Of a stretch of DNA of 64,000 bases, positions 1-11,251 are shown in pieces; position 1 is the stretch's first letter, and each line of letters starts with the position of its first letter. Origin of the DNA: Paragyromitra xinjiangensis. Lineage: Eukaryota; Ascomycota; Pezizomycetes; Pezizales; Discinaceae. The DNA lies in assembly GCA_038503065.1 (NCBI GenBank), contig JBCAMK010000020.1, positions 682,001-746,000 of the forward strand, in the 5' to 3' direction. Both the position numbers and the translations under genes were made by a program. Below the pieces are notes generated by a model. It saw only the letters and a list, made by a program, of their open reading frames with translations. It was not told the DNA's origin and ran no database searches.

Positions 1-3000
1 CGGCCTTTTTCAGGGAATATCAGCAAATACGTAAAATATAAGTCACCTCACACACGATTCCACAGGGTTTTGGTACCAGTAAATTCAGTCTTGCGATAAA
101 ATTCTTCAGAACCCGACCTACGGGAATTAACCTCATAATCACAATTTCTATCAGGACCCTGCGGCCAAAAGACTCATCGCTATGACCAAAGACCAGGCTC
201 AAAGAACCCTTTGATGCCAGTTCACTTGTAGACCGCTGGCACTTTTTGGCACGGCATGGACCCGTGCACCATGGATTTGGCATAGTTTTGCACGATATGC
301 AGCGGTAGCCCGTGCTGTAAACGTCATCGGTTTACGAGTGCACATATCTCGATTCAGCTCAGGAAGCCGGAATCTGCAGATAACCATCAGATTGCCGTCC
401 TGCCCCCGCGGCCGCAGCTTCGATCTTAATCCTGGTCTGAAAATTATATTCGGGGTCTTTAGTTTTGCTTTGTCCTCTATACTCCTCTGCAGCGTTTGTT
501 CCATTACTGGCGAAAACTCTGGTACTTCAGTCCTTCAATTTCTCCTCAACTAGAACAGATAGGTTCCGGATGTCCCCTAAGCACCCTAAGCGACGCATCT
601 GCTTTCCTCTTGTCTTGTGGATACTGTCTTTGGGATAGAGTTTATTTTTGGGGAGGTGCGATCGAATTCCGCTCGGAATTTTGTCGGGCCTTTCGGGTGG
701 GGGTCTTCATGAGGATCTCCCTTGCCCAAGCGCTTAGAAGTTGGTCACTTAAACCATAATGTTGGGAAGGCGGATTCTAGAACAGAGTTGCTAGCAAATC
801 TATAGCTTCCGTCGCTTAGGTCTCTATTTGGTCTCGAAGCTCATCCGCCCGGAACCGAGCTCCTACGTGCGCTTCCCCCTGGAATGCTTTCTGGATAGTT
901 GATGCTTTCTAGTGCGGTGTAGGAATTGAAGTACGTAAGGCTAATTCTCTAGATAGAAGGGGCTCCCATGCTTATATTGCGAGGGCAGGTCCGAAAGGCG
1001 GATAAACACAAGAGAACACCAGAGTGGGCTTCGTACTGTCACCCGTTGTTATCTTATGTGTCGGTTATATGTTCTTCAGCTGCACCATACAGGTTTTTGA
1101 CTCTCAGCTGCGGAAAGTTTTGCTTAATCTATCCGGAGATTTTTTACACGGGAAAACAAAGTGATAGCTAGTTGATCGGTCGGTCCCGATGTAGGGAGTA
1201 CCTGCTTGTTTGATATGTCAGGGTCTTATTACTTGGCCAACATACGTATTGGTTCGTATAGTATTGGTTGGGTGTGGTTAGGGGAACCTGGGATTCACAT
1301 CTGCTAGGAGAGTGTGCGCTCAAGCGATCCAGTTCACAGCTTCTGCTGAGTTGGTGTTTTTAGCCAACGAGTGATTCGGCGTGAGTGACTTGATGAGAAT
1401 GGAAAGGGTTTTTCGCTCATCTCGTCAAACTTTATCCAGCACTAAATCATGGTAATAGATACGTATATGTTCTTACTTTGTTCCTAATCCTTTGGGTCAC
1501 ATGGTCTATACACTGCATTCACCACTCGGAGGGAGAACACTCATGAGGTGAGCTACCTTGGACTGTATTTTTTATTTAGTGTTTTAACACCTGACGATGT
1601 TTGCTAGGAATAGCTATTCCTTGGAATGGCTAATAAGTTAGTATCTTCGGAATATCTGACCTATGGTTGTTGATGATGTATCTTCTGGTCGGACCCCCTC
1701 GCTCGTCTCGATTTTTCGGCCACGCCCAAGGGGGCCAACGGAATGGGAGGAATGCCGTCGAAAAGGAGGAGGAAGTGGATCAAAAGTTATGACAACTCCT
1801 TGTTGTAATAATGCGCTGGTAGTAGTTGGCACGTTTCTAGCCGTGTGAACGCCTACTAGCTGAAGAAATGGTCGTGGTGGGTTCCCACTCAATGACAACT
1901 GGTAGCCTGTTTGCTGGATCGAACACCTTTACCTATACTGTACCACAGATCCCATGTTCTCCAGAACCAATACCGTATCATACTAGCCCTCCGTTTGTGG
2001 TTCTTTCGACTTAAGGCCGTTTTCCTATTCTCCCGCTTCACGCCATAGCCGTATGGTGTCTTTCGTCGATAAACCTTCTTCAATACTCGACGGCTTACCG
2101 AAGAAGGGGGAGGAGTGGAAGCTACAGCAATTCATCCACTGTGTTTCCATACCTACGGCTCTTGTATTAGTATATCATACGGCGGCTACTTGAGTTTTTT
2201 CCCCTACATATTTTTGGAGAATACGGAATGAAAAATAATAGTATTATAATATTGCATGGTTGATTAAAGCACCAGGCTTCGTACCTATTACCACAACAGA
2301 TATAAATCACCACCTTCTCTCAAGGAACAACGGTGACTAACATGATCGTATACTCCGAGTCATCATACCGGCGTCATAATCTAAAGGGTTGGATGCGTGT
2401 ATGAATTATCGATTAATTAATTAATTAATCGACTCATCATATCACCGGTCCTGTTGATTCTCACCGAGTAATCAACCACCGTAATTCCTAAGTTTGTTGT
2501 GGCATCGTCGCCAATTTCCTTATCCTCTCATAAGCTTTCAAGCGTGGATTACAGTCGGCGAGAAAGAAGAACCCTTTCAAGTAAAGGAGAATAACCCTCA
2601 CTAACCGTCACATTTGGGGGAGGTGGATATCTATAAATAAGCCTCTCTCTAATTAGCTAATAGACTATTACTAAGTAAAATTTACTTTGTCTCATAACTG
2701 ATTGCGTCAGGCTCCGCCTTGACCCTAGCCTGGCTCTACCACGCATCCGACTACCTTCCGCAAGAATCAACCCTAAGCAACCCTACCCACTACCACCTCC
2801 CGGAAAAACCCAAACCAACGTAACCCGAAACCCTAAAAAACCTAACATATCACGCCAAAACCCAGACCGCAGAACCATCCTACCGTAAAAGTTGAAAATG
2901 GTAAGTACGTCGATTGATTGATTGATTGATAATTCATACACGCATCTAGCCCTTAGGCTATGATGGAAATTGTAAGTACGTAGAGAAATAGGAAACGGAC

Positions 3001-4009
3001 CAGCCACTTATCTCCTAAAGCCTGGCAACATGCCTTATCCATACCTGTATAATAGCTGTGAAAGCCCATGTACTCCGATGCCTGTCTGCCTCATTTCCAC
3101 CTCTTGAGTCACGCCCGAATAGGGTTGTATCAAGAAGCTCTTCCAAAAAAAAGTCTGTCGATGATGATGATAATTCATTTACGAAAAAAGTCTGTCGAAA
3201 TAGTAGGCACGCTGGCAGGAAGGATCAATTGCCTGCTTACTGGGAGCTGGCGGTGCGCTCCTATCTATATACTCATGTAGTAGCCCTCTCGGGTGCCCAT
3301 GTGCTCGAGTACTTGTCGTCCATTAATCTCCGCCCCCCCGAATCCATGACTGAATGACCTTGTATTAGGAAGCTTCTCCTTAAATCAACCGAGTGAGAAG
3401 TCATGATTCAGAGTACCACGAATTGGACTAAGAACCTATCCTACCCCATCCTACAGTAATACCCCCCCTCTTTATAATATCACCCATAGCTCCCATAACC
3501 CCACATCCCACCGCAACCAACTACATCACATACTAGAATCCAGCCTCAATACCAGCCTCGGCACACGAAAAACAGATACCCACGGAACCACCTATCCATA
3601 TCAAATCTCCATCTGTGAGACCTAAACATATCTTGTCATAAATTTCATTCATATTTCATCCCACCCTACGCTCTACACTTACCTCCAGAACTAAATAACT
3701 ACCTGACTAAAAAAATACCACAAAGCACCGAATATCCCGCACAAACCATCACTCGCACATCTACGTCTCCCAGCACCCCCACGAACCCCATACCACGAAC
3801 CCACTTCAATAAAGAAAAAAAAAAAAAGTATACTGGAAATTTCTAACGCCGCCTCGTAGGCCACATAGATAACGAACAGATAGGAAGGGAGATATGGGGG
3901 TCATCATCATACACACAAAACAAGAAAAAACCGAACCAAAGCTAAACGTACAGGGAACCTCCCAACCTGTCCTACAGTAAAAAAAAACACCTTCAAGATT
4001 CGCTCAAAT
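1..4009. other. Intergenic, no gene recognised
   Basis: No open frame here gives a recognisable protein and all are short and low in complexity. Visible details are a palindromic TTAA run at about 2410-2431, a short direct repeat of GTAAGTACGT near 2896 and 2966, a GATT tetranucleotide run near 2912, and A/C-rich sequence from about 3420 to 4000, which is probably the 3' flank of the phosphatase gene. No RNA gene was recognised. Confidence 0.6.
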
Positions 4010-6589
4010 TCACATCATCTCCACTTCCAATGATCCTCTATTTCTTCTTTCTGCAGGATCTGTTCGACTGACGCCCATACTCAAACCTTTCACGCCTTCA
4101 ACCATACCGCCTAGTCTCCCCGCCACACCCATCACACCTGTTCCTATGCCGCCTCCTGATGCCGCTGCTCCAGTTCCTGCTGTCACTGCTCCCTCCGTTG
4201 CTGGGCTTGCCGCAGGTGTACTATTTGGCGTGCTCATAGCTAGAATAGCATGCGCGCTCGTTGGTGCTGTGGGTGTTCTACTCCTCTCCACCTGTGCTCT
4301 CTCAAACCCACCCCTCTCTTCAACCCCAACCCCATTCCCATGCCCAATCGCAACCGCTAAACTCCCAATTCCATTCATTTCCCCCACATCTCGCCCCCAA
4401 ACCTCCTCCCACCACTTAACCGCTGTTCCACTCCGCGGGAAAAGTACACGTCCACCGCCTACATCCCGTTCCCGCTCTACTCCGTCCGCGCCTGGATCGT
4501 AGCAATCGCTCCGCCACATACTCCTCCTTGCCAGAAAATAATCCCATACGCTGCGTGTCCGCTCCCGTACCCTTGCGTCTGCCCTCTCTTTATCATTGTT
4601 GAATAAGAACGTGCCGTATTGGCAGGAATACAGATGATACAGTAGCCGTCGGAGGAAACGTTCATTGTATTCGAACCGTGTTGGGTTTTGCTGCAGTAGC
4701 TGATACGTTGCGTCTAGGAATTGGTGAAATACCGGCGAGACTTCACGTGGTTTCGTAGTGATATTCGCTGGAGTGCTAGCCAACGTCGCGAGCTTCGTCT
4801 TGCGGTCGATGGTGTCCGAGTCTGGGTCACTGTCAGGCGGAGGGGGCGCGGTGCGGTTAACGGTATTAAAGAAGTTTTTAGCTTGGCCGAAGCCCTTCTC
4901 AAGAGCTTCACGAGCCTCCCCTAGAGCTCCTGTGGCAATACTGTTGGTGCGTGAGAGGGAATCGTCATCGCAGTCTGGGTTAGCCTCGTCGACAATTGGC
5001 GGCCCATTGGATGTTTTCTCGATGAACCATTTGTCAGAACCGAGAAAACCGCAACGATCACGGAAGCGATGACCAAAGCCAACCCAATCTTTTTCGACGA
5101 GCGCAATGAAGCCGTCGATGGTCCGGAAGTACGGATCGAGGCAGATCTGCGCGAGACTGCTGAGCTGCGAGGTTCGGTCCCAGCCGTCGGAGCAATGGAT
5201 AAGCACGTGAGAATGCTCAACGGCGATTTGACGAACGATTATAGTAGTGCCGTCAAGAAGGAGACCGATGTGTTCGATCCAGCCTGAGCGAGCGAGCAGT
5301 TCTTTGCTAGGTGATAGGGGGGATATATCAGAGTCTTTAATTGCGTCAACAACTTTCTGTAGGGAATCACGCATCACGTGGATGTTGTCGATGCCGAGGT
5401 AGGTCTTTGTGCATGGTGGAGAGGAGCAATGACGGTAGTTGTCCATATTCTCGGAGCCCATACCGAGGGCTTGCATAGCGTAGGCATTGACGGTGGGACG
5501 AGCATCAACAATAAGATTGTGTTGTTGGGCGCCATAAACGCGACCTTCGGCTACTGCAGAGTCCGCAGGGGTGGATTCAGAAGGCGAATCACCCGATGCT
5601 GGGGTGGAGAGATTCGTGGACGAGCCGGAGGGCGAGGGAGTTGAGGTGGTGAGATATGCAGGTGTTTGAGATGCGTTTTGGGGCTGCGAAGATGCAAAGA
5701 TGGCGGCGACTAGTTTTTCGTCTTGAATGCTGCGATTGCGGCGGACACCAGTGAGGGGCTGGGCGCAGCGGGTTATTGAACAGTTGTTGAGGGGGTGAAG
5801 ATATCTACGCCCTTATTTGTCAGTATTCTGTTCTGAGTGGTGGTGATGGTGGGGGCGGAAATACGTTAATACGGGTATCCGAGCTCGGGAACGGTAGTTT
5901 TTAGCGTGGGTGAGGGTGGTATCACTTATTGTAGCTGGAACCACTAAAAGTGCAGGATATGTAGGTGAGAACTGGGTGGGGATTAGCTTCAGCCCTGTGA
6001 GATCTAGAGAGTAATAAACCCCTGAATACTCACAACGTAGTCTCTATTAATCTTTGAGATCCTCCAACCCTTACACCTCTCTGTCCCCACTCCCATCCTC
6101 TGGTACTCCTTCACTGGATCAAAGATAGCCCATCCATCATGCTTCTTCTCTGCACCGCCTGGCTTGTAATAGAAGGCATACAGCTTTTCGACCCCACCCT
6201 TCACCACCGTCAAGGCCTTTATGCTCTCAAACACATCTCGACACTCCCTCTCGGACTTGAACTGGATGGTTAGGAACGAGAAATCGCGGTTCCTTAGACG
6301 GATGTGAGCTGGTGAAGACGCACTGGGCGGGTTACGGTAGAGGGAAGCTATGATAGGGTAGGTGATCCAGATCTCGCTCGGCCCCGTAGGAGCTGGCTTC
6401 GGATGTGGCGAGGAGGCATCGGCAACCGAGCGGAAGATGAGGTGGTGGGGGGTGAGGTGGAGGGTTCCGGAGGTGGGTTTCCCTTTGTGGAGGATTATCA
6501 CCTCGTCAACCTGGGAGAGGAGCCTAGTTAGCAGTGGAGTATGGAGGGGAGGGGAGGGGGGTTACTTTGGCAACCCGGATATGCTCCAT
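4010..6589 (-). CDS. YMR1: Myotubularin-family phosphoinositide 3-phosphatase (Ymr1-like)
   Basis: Predicted to remove the 3-phosphate from PI3P and PI(3,5)P2 on endosomal and vacuolar membranes. Four exons join in frame: 6589-6566, 6510-6034, 5971-5865 and 5804-4010, giving about 800 aa. The start was chosen because an 8-residue exon (MEHIRVAK) splices into the PH-GRAM region, which includes VIILHKGKPTSGTLHLTPHH. Exon 3 supplies the family stretch TYPALLVVP and RSRARIPVLTY, and exon 4 continues with CSITRCAQPLTG. The catalytic CX5R loop HCSDGWDR lies at about residues 406-413, with Cys407 and Arg413. A long, poorly conserved C-terminal tail follows. The start faces the membrane-protein gene at 7234, so the roughly 640 bp between them probably hold both promoters. 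No key residue is missing. The family call is very secure; the symbol rests on the domain order. Confidence 0.93.
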
Positions 6590-7233
6590 GTGTTGCTACT
6601 GCGAGGGAGGTAGGGGTGGAGGGGGAGGAGGAGGGAGAGGGAGAGGGAGAGGGAGAGTTTGCTGGGAGAGTGAGTAAGTCGCAGCGAGTGAAGATGCAGG
6701 TGTCGTCAAGTAGCTGAGAAGTGTTGGGAGAGACAGAGCTCATTCGGAGGGGAGAAGAACAGCGACAAGATGATCCGCGGAGACTTCTTGAATAGAACCA
6801 GATATCTACAGAACCTCACACACGAACTCTCACTCGTAGACAGAAGTCTGGTATTCCAGAGTGTATCTCAGCTTTCCATCTCTATCGCTGTGCTGTTCTT
6901 TGCCCCGCCATCTTGACGCCACAGCACGTGATGGGTTAAGTTGCATCGGGATGAATCGAGTGATTTGCGGTGAGAGTAGAGTAGGGTTTGCCCTTGATGG
7001 AGGGTAACCCGGTTATCCCCTTCACTGCATGTTATCGACAGCAAACAGCGGTTATCATCTGTGCCAGCCAGCCTATGTAAACCTTTCCCTACGTCACACA
7101 ACCGTTCCCAGTCTCCTGTCGCCTCGTCTCCATTAATCCCCCTCTCTCGCTTCTCTCCTTCTTCCCTCCCCTTCCCCTCCCGTTCCTTAAATCATATCGA
7201 TATCTATAAGACACTCCCTCTTTCCCTCCCGCC
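6590..7233. promoter_or_regulatory. Divergent promoter interval, YMR1 and membrane-protein gene
   Basis: About 640 bp separate two start codons on opposite strands. The right end (about 7125-7235) is strongly C/T-rich up to the ATG at 7234, and the left end carries the purine run at 6617-6657. No specific factor site was identified. The promoter role is inferred from gene orientation only. Confidence 0.4.
6617..6657. repeat. GAGGGA purine microsatellite upstream of YMR1
   Basis: A run of GAGGGA and GGAGGA units lies just upstream of the phosphatase start codon. On the transcribed strand it reads as a pyrimidine tract, as is common in fungal promoters. Confidence 0.7.
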
Positions 7234-8267
7234 ATGTCCTCCACCATCCGCGCTGCCTCCAACGCGATCCCCACGCGCCTCAAGCCCCCTCTACTCATCC
7301 TGCTCAACATCGTCCTCTCCGCGTCACTCAGCTACTTCGCGTCACCATGGATTAGGGAAGATCTGATCGCCATCGAGCGGCCCATGCCCAACCTGAGCGA
7401 CTACACCGCACAGATCGGATGGCGTATCATTGAGGTTATGTGTCACTGGAACGGGGGTTGGGACGGTATATCCACCTTCCTCGCCTCGTGCAAACAATAC
7501 AACAGCTAACAATCCCCCCCTTCCATCCAGCCACGCAAGCAGCATCACTAGTCATGCTCTCCCTCGCGCCCAAAATGCACTTTATGCATACCTACCAACC
7601 TACCCACTCCCCCCTCTTCCCCACCCTCGCCGTCGCCGCCGCAATCGACACCCTCTCAATCTACCTCCCCCTTCGTTTCCTCCGTCCCACTCCCCCCGAC
7701 AGCGCCTCCACCCCAGTCCGGAAGGAAAACCGTTTCTTCGAATCCACCCGTTTCATCAACACTATCCTTACCTCCACCATCTACCAGCTGGTCCTCTATG
7801 CCACGTCTAAAAAGTTCCTCACAACCTGGCTCATCTCCTCCGGCTGGGAACTCGAGTCCGTCGTACGCGTCCATGACGCTCCTGAAGGTGTTTTGCTCGC
7901 CCGCGCGATCATGATGATCCCCGTTGGCTGGGCCGCTTCGGAGATTATCTTTTATTCGCCAAACAACGCGAGTGATAGTGCTGTGACGCCTCACCCGGCG
8001 CCGGAGAAGAATGAGGGTCCGCCAGATGATATGACTGGTGTTTGGGCGTATTTGTGGAGATTGTGGATCAAGAGTCTGTCGCCTAGGAGCAGGAAGGTTG
8101 TGAAGAGGACGTTGTTGGTTGCTACGTATCAGTCTGTTAGCTCGACTGTTTTGTTAGCTGGGACTGTTAAGGGTGGGGATTTGAGAGGTGCCGCTGGTGT
8201 GAGTGGTGTATGGACTGTGGCGACGGTGGTTGTTGGTGCGGTGTTGGGATGGGTTGGAAAAGTTTAG
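7234..8267 (+). CDS. Conserved-looking multipass membrane protein, function unknown
   Basis: I do not recognise this family. Two exons, 7234-7465 and 7531-8267, join through a 65-bp intron (donor GTATAT, branch GCTAAC, acceptor CAG) to give about 322 aa. An alternative donor at 7435 does not preserve the frame. Hydrophobic stretches occur near the N-terminus (LLILLNIVLSASLSYF), around the exon junction (a Leu/Ala-rich segment after SLVMLSLAP), in the middle (IYQLVLYATSKKFLTTWL), then AIMMIPVGWAASEIIF, and at the C-terminus (VWTVATVVVGAVLGWV), suggesting four to six membrane passes. The gene is divergent from YMR1. No catalytic motif or signal peptide is clear. Unbroken frames and good splice signals make it a likely real gene. 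Confidence 0.75.
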
Positions 8268-10843
8268 AGGGATGGTCAAGGGTTGATGGCTGTGATGTTT
8301 CGTTAGGACTTTTGTTGGTATTAGGGAAGAAAGGGATACGAAAGAAAGGACTCATACGGAAGGACTTACACAGGGTGGGAAGGAAACGGAGAGATGGGCG
8401 TTGTAATCGACTTTTGTTTGTTTGTTTTTTGCTTTTTGTTATTTTTATTCTACATATCTCCTTTGTTTAGCAGCGAGTTGTTTGTGTGGTAGTTAGCTGT
8501 TAGTATTATTGGAATTTATCTGCGTCTATTATTACGGAATTGAGCGTGAAGCTGGAATAGGTGCTGGTACGGTTGGTATGAGGGGCGCTGAAAGTCGAAA
8601 GTTCAGATGTCTAAGGACGAATTACGTCCTAGCTAAGAGCAGTCCAACCCAGCTCTAACCCCGTCTTATTACCCCTGCCACCTCGTTTATCTAGTCACCC
8701 GGTAAATAGCTTCCAGCACTACCACCAAAAACACCACATCTTGTCACTCAATTGCACTTTCCCCTGCTTATCGTCAGGTCTTATTAGGACGGCTTCCTTT
8801 GCTGTCGATAACAAGCAGTATCAGACTGAGACCGCAGCATAAGGTATCACTGGCTGAGACAACAGCCATCGTCCGGGCCAACCCCGACTACCTATCCATT
8901 GGTCGTAATTGAGCCCCAATTAACCAGGGCTCAGAATTCCCATTCCTGTGTCTTCAGCCCAGTAGTCAGTCTCAATTATAACCAACAGAACTTGAACCGG
9001 GTAGATTCAAGATGCTTAAAGAGAAAAACAACCCCACCATCTTAAGAGTGTTGTTTACTTTTCTTTCCCCTGCCGTCGGGGACCAGTTTAGAACCGGTCA
9101 CCCGCGCGAACCCTTTCGGTCGAGAATTGCACTGCGGATAGTAGAAATGCCAAAAAGTGCATTTCAGTCGTTGATCGGTCGCTTATGGCCGAAGTTCCAT
9201 GAGACGGTACATGAGACGGCTCCCCACGCACCACCGCGTCTTTCCGCGTTATTGTTTCTCCGGTCTAACGCTCACTCGCGTCTCTAGTCCACAAAAAAAA
9301 AACCGCCCGAATACAGTTACCGACTTCCGAATCCCACGGCCCTCTCTTCTGGAATTTAGCCGAAAACGGACGAGTTGTTTCCGTTTCCGGAGAGGGAAAG
9401 ATGTACTCGGCGGCGGGGTGAGGTAATGCCTATCGGATTACATGCAGAACCCCCTGCACTCTGCGGGGTAAGCTGCGATATGATATGATAGCCCCATCCG
9501 TCACTAGCTTATCAATGTTGGCATCTCAGCCTCTCCCCCGTTTCTTTTCCTTCCCCCAGTGAGCGAATCGAAAAAAGGAAAGAACGACCTGTAGGAAGGA
9601 AGGAAGGGGAAGAAAGAAAGGAAGGGAGAAATGGGAGGGAAAAAAAACAAATCATGCCGAAGCGTAACGTAGGTTCCTGCATGTGTCCGATCCGGGACGC
9701 AAATGATGTCGTTTGTTGGGTGGATTATTATTATTTTTTTCCCTACTGCTTGTGTTTTGTTTTGTTTTTCCCTTCTACTCCCACCGTGATTTCGGATCTC
9801 CGCCCGAGGAGAACTCCGTTATCCGTGGGGGAAGCGATGGAGTGGGATGGGAGATTGAGCTCTGGGGGTTCTAGAAAATCAGAGAAGTTGTGGGATGAAC
9901 CTTCACGAGCTGTGTGAATACCTCTCTGCTGGGACCTACATGTAGTTTCTTTTCATCTCAGGTACTGTGACATATCTGTACTTCCCAACGGCATTGTATT
10001 ACTATGCTCCATGTACCTGATCTGATCCTCTGCGACAATTTCAAACGCACAGTCGCATGATCCCATGCTGCAGCATCTTCACTTTGTAATCCACAAAAAA
10101 TAAAACACCCTCGTGATGAAACCCTCACGTGGGACCCTCCTCCGGTCTCTTATTCATCCTGTCGAGGCCATGTCGTGTTATGTATCGTCATGTACGTTGA
10201 GATGCAGCCGATACTTACTTACCCCCCATTCAACCGCACGTCATCGGCAGATAAGGTCTTCCCATCCGAAGCTCCCTTTCTTCCTCCTCTCCTCCCTCTC
10301 TCCATCTTCACCCCCCCACACCCTCTCACCTCAAACAAATCAAAACAAAGTGGTACCCGGTTGCTTCTTGTTTCCTCTCGCGATACAATACAGTACAGCT
10401 CCCCCATCAACTCCAATCCAGACAGGCACCTTGCTAGCTAGCTACCCACCACCCCCCAAGAAATCAGATCATCCCGAACATTCCCGACGCTGGGGGAAGT
10501 TTCACGCGGTTTCACTAAAGCCCACACCCCTCCCTCTCCCAGCCCTGGAACCCAAGTGACACCAGTAACCAGCGGAATTAGAGGTTGCTCATCTGCAATC
10601 CTATCAATCAGCTCACCCCAACCGAGAAAACCCTCCCCAACAAGCAAACAACCCAGTCCACCACTTTTTTTCCAACGTATCATCGACACCGCTCTTTTTC
10701 CCAATCGGATACCAGAGAGAAGGAGCGGATCAGGGCTTTGGGAAACACGCGTATTGTGAGAGCGTAACTTACAACTGCACACTAGAACACCTACGGGACA
10801 GCACAAACAGGCCGAATAGCACAGCGCAAAGAAGCAGGACAAA
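8268..10843. other. Intergenic, no gene recognised
   Basis: Several open frames up to about 150 codons occur, but they overlap on both strands and consist of low-complexity Pro/Ser-rich translation of pyrimidine-rich DNA. A purine-rich stretch of GGAA and GAAA units lies at about 9592-9645. The right part (about 10250-10700) is C/T-rich and probably belongs to the promoter and 5' leader of the Yippee gene. Confidence 0.55.
9592..9645. repeat. Purine-rich GGAA/GAAA microsatellite
   Basis: A polypurine run built of GGAA, GAAA and GGGA units. It is a simple sequence with no coding sense. Confidence 0.65.
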
Positions 10844-11251
10844 ATGGGGCTCGCATACAACGTCTACCTTAACTCTAGCCGCATCTACGGGTGCAAGGGG
10901 TGCAAAACACATTTGTCGAACCACGAAGATATCATCAGTAGAGTGTGTTCCCCCTCACTTCCCCCCCCAAGTTTCCCAAAAAACTTGTCCTCTTAGATTC
11001 AAGCTAATGCATTCTAGAATTTTCGTGGCCAACATGGGAAGGCATACCTCTTCAACACGGTCGTAAACATCAAGGAAGCCGAGCCAGTCGAACGAAATAT
11101 GACGACGGGTCGCCACGTTGTCCGTGATATCTCGTGTAAGCAGTGCAAAGAAATCGTCGGGTGGAAGTACGATAAAGCGTACGAACAACCTGAAAAGTAT
11201 AAAGAAGGAAAGTTTATTCTGGAGGCGGAGCTACTGATGAACGTTCGTTGA
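10844..11251 (+). CDS. Yippee/Moh1-type zinc-binding protein
   Basis: Yippee proteins are small zinc-binding proteins; budding yeast Moh1 belongs here, and in fungi they are linked to stationary phase and ubiquitin-ligase partners. Two exons, 10844-10942 and 11018-11251, give 110 aa, the normal family length. The zinc ligands are two CX2C pairs: Cys17/Cys20 in GCKGCKTHL and Cys73/Cys76 in ISCKQCKEIVGWKY. Between them are the family signatures FRGQHGKAYLFNTVVN and TTGRHVVRDI, and after them the typical YKEGKFILE. The intron uses a GTGTGT donor and a TTCTAG acceptor preceded by GCTAAT. A U-rich 3' flank follows. The gene lies alone between long intergenic stretches. The family call is very secure; the biological role is inferred. 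Confidence 0.93.

Noticed and set aside
7435..7530. GTTATG donor at 7435 for the membrane-protein intron
   Set aside because: It breaks the reading frame with the only good acceptor; the GTATAT donor at 7466 keeps it.
10113..10860. Open frames of 140-148 codons on both strands before the Yippee gene
   Set aside because: Pyrimidine-rich DNA keeps frames open; the products are Pro/Ser/Leu-rich without motifs, and the Yippee start lies inside.
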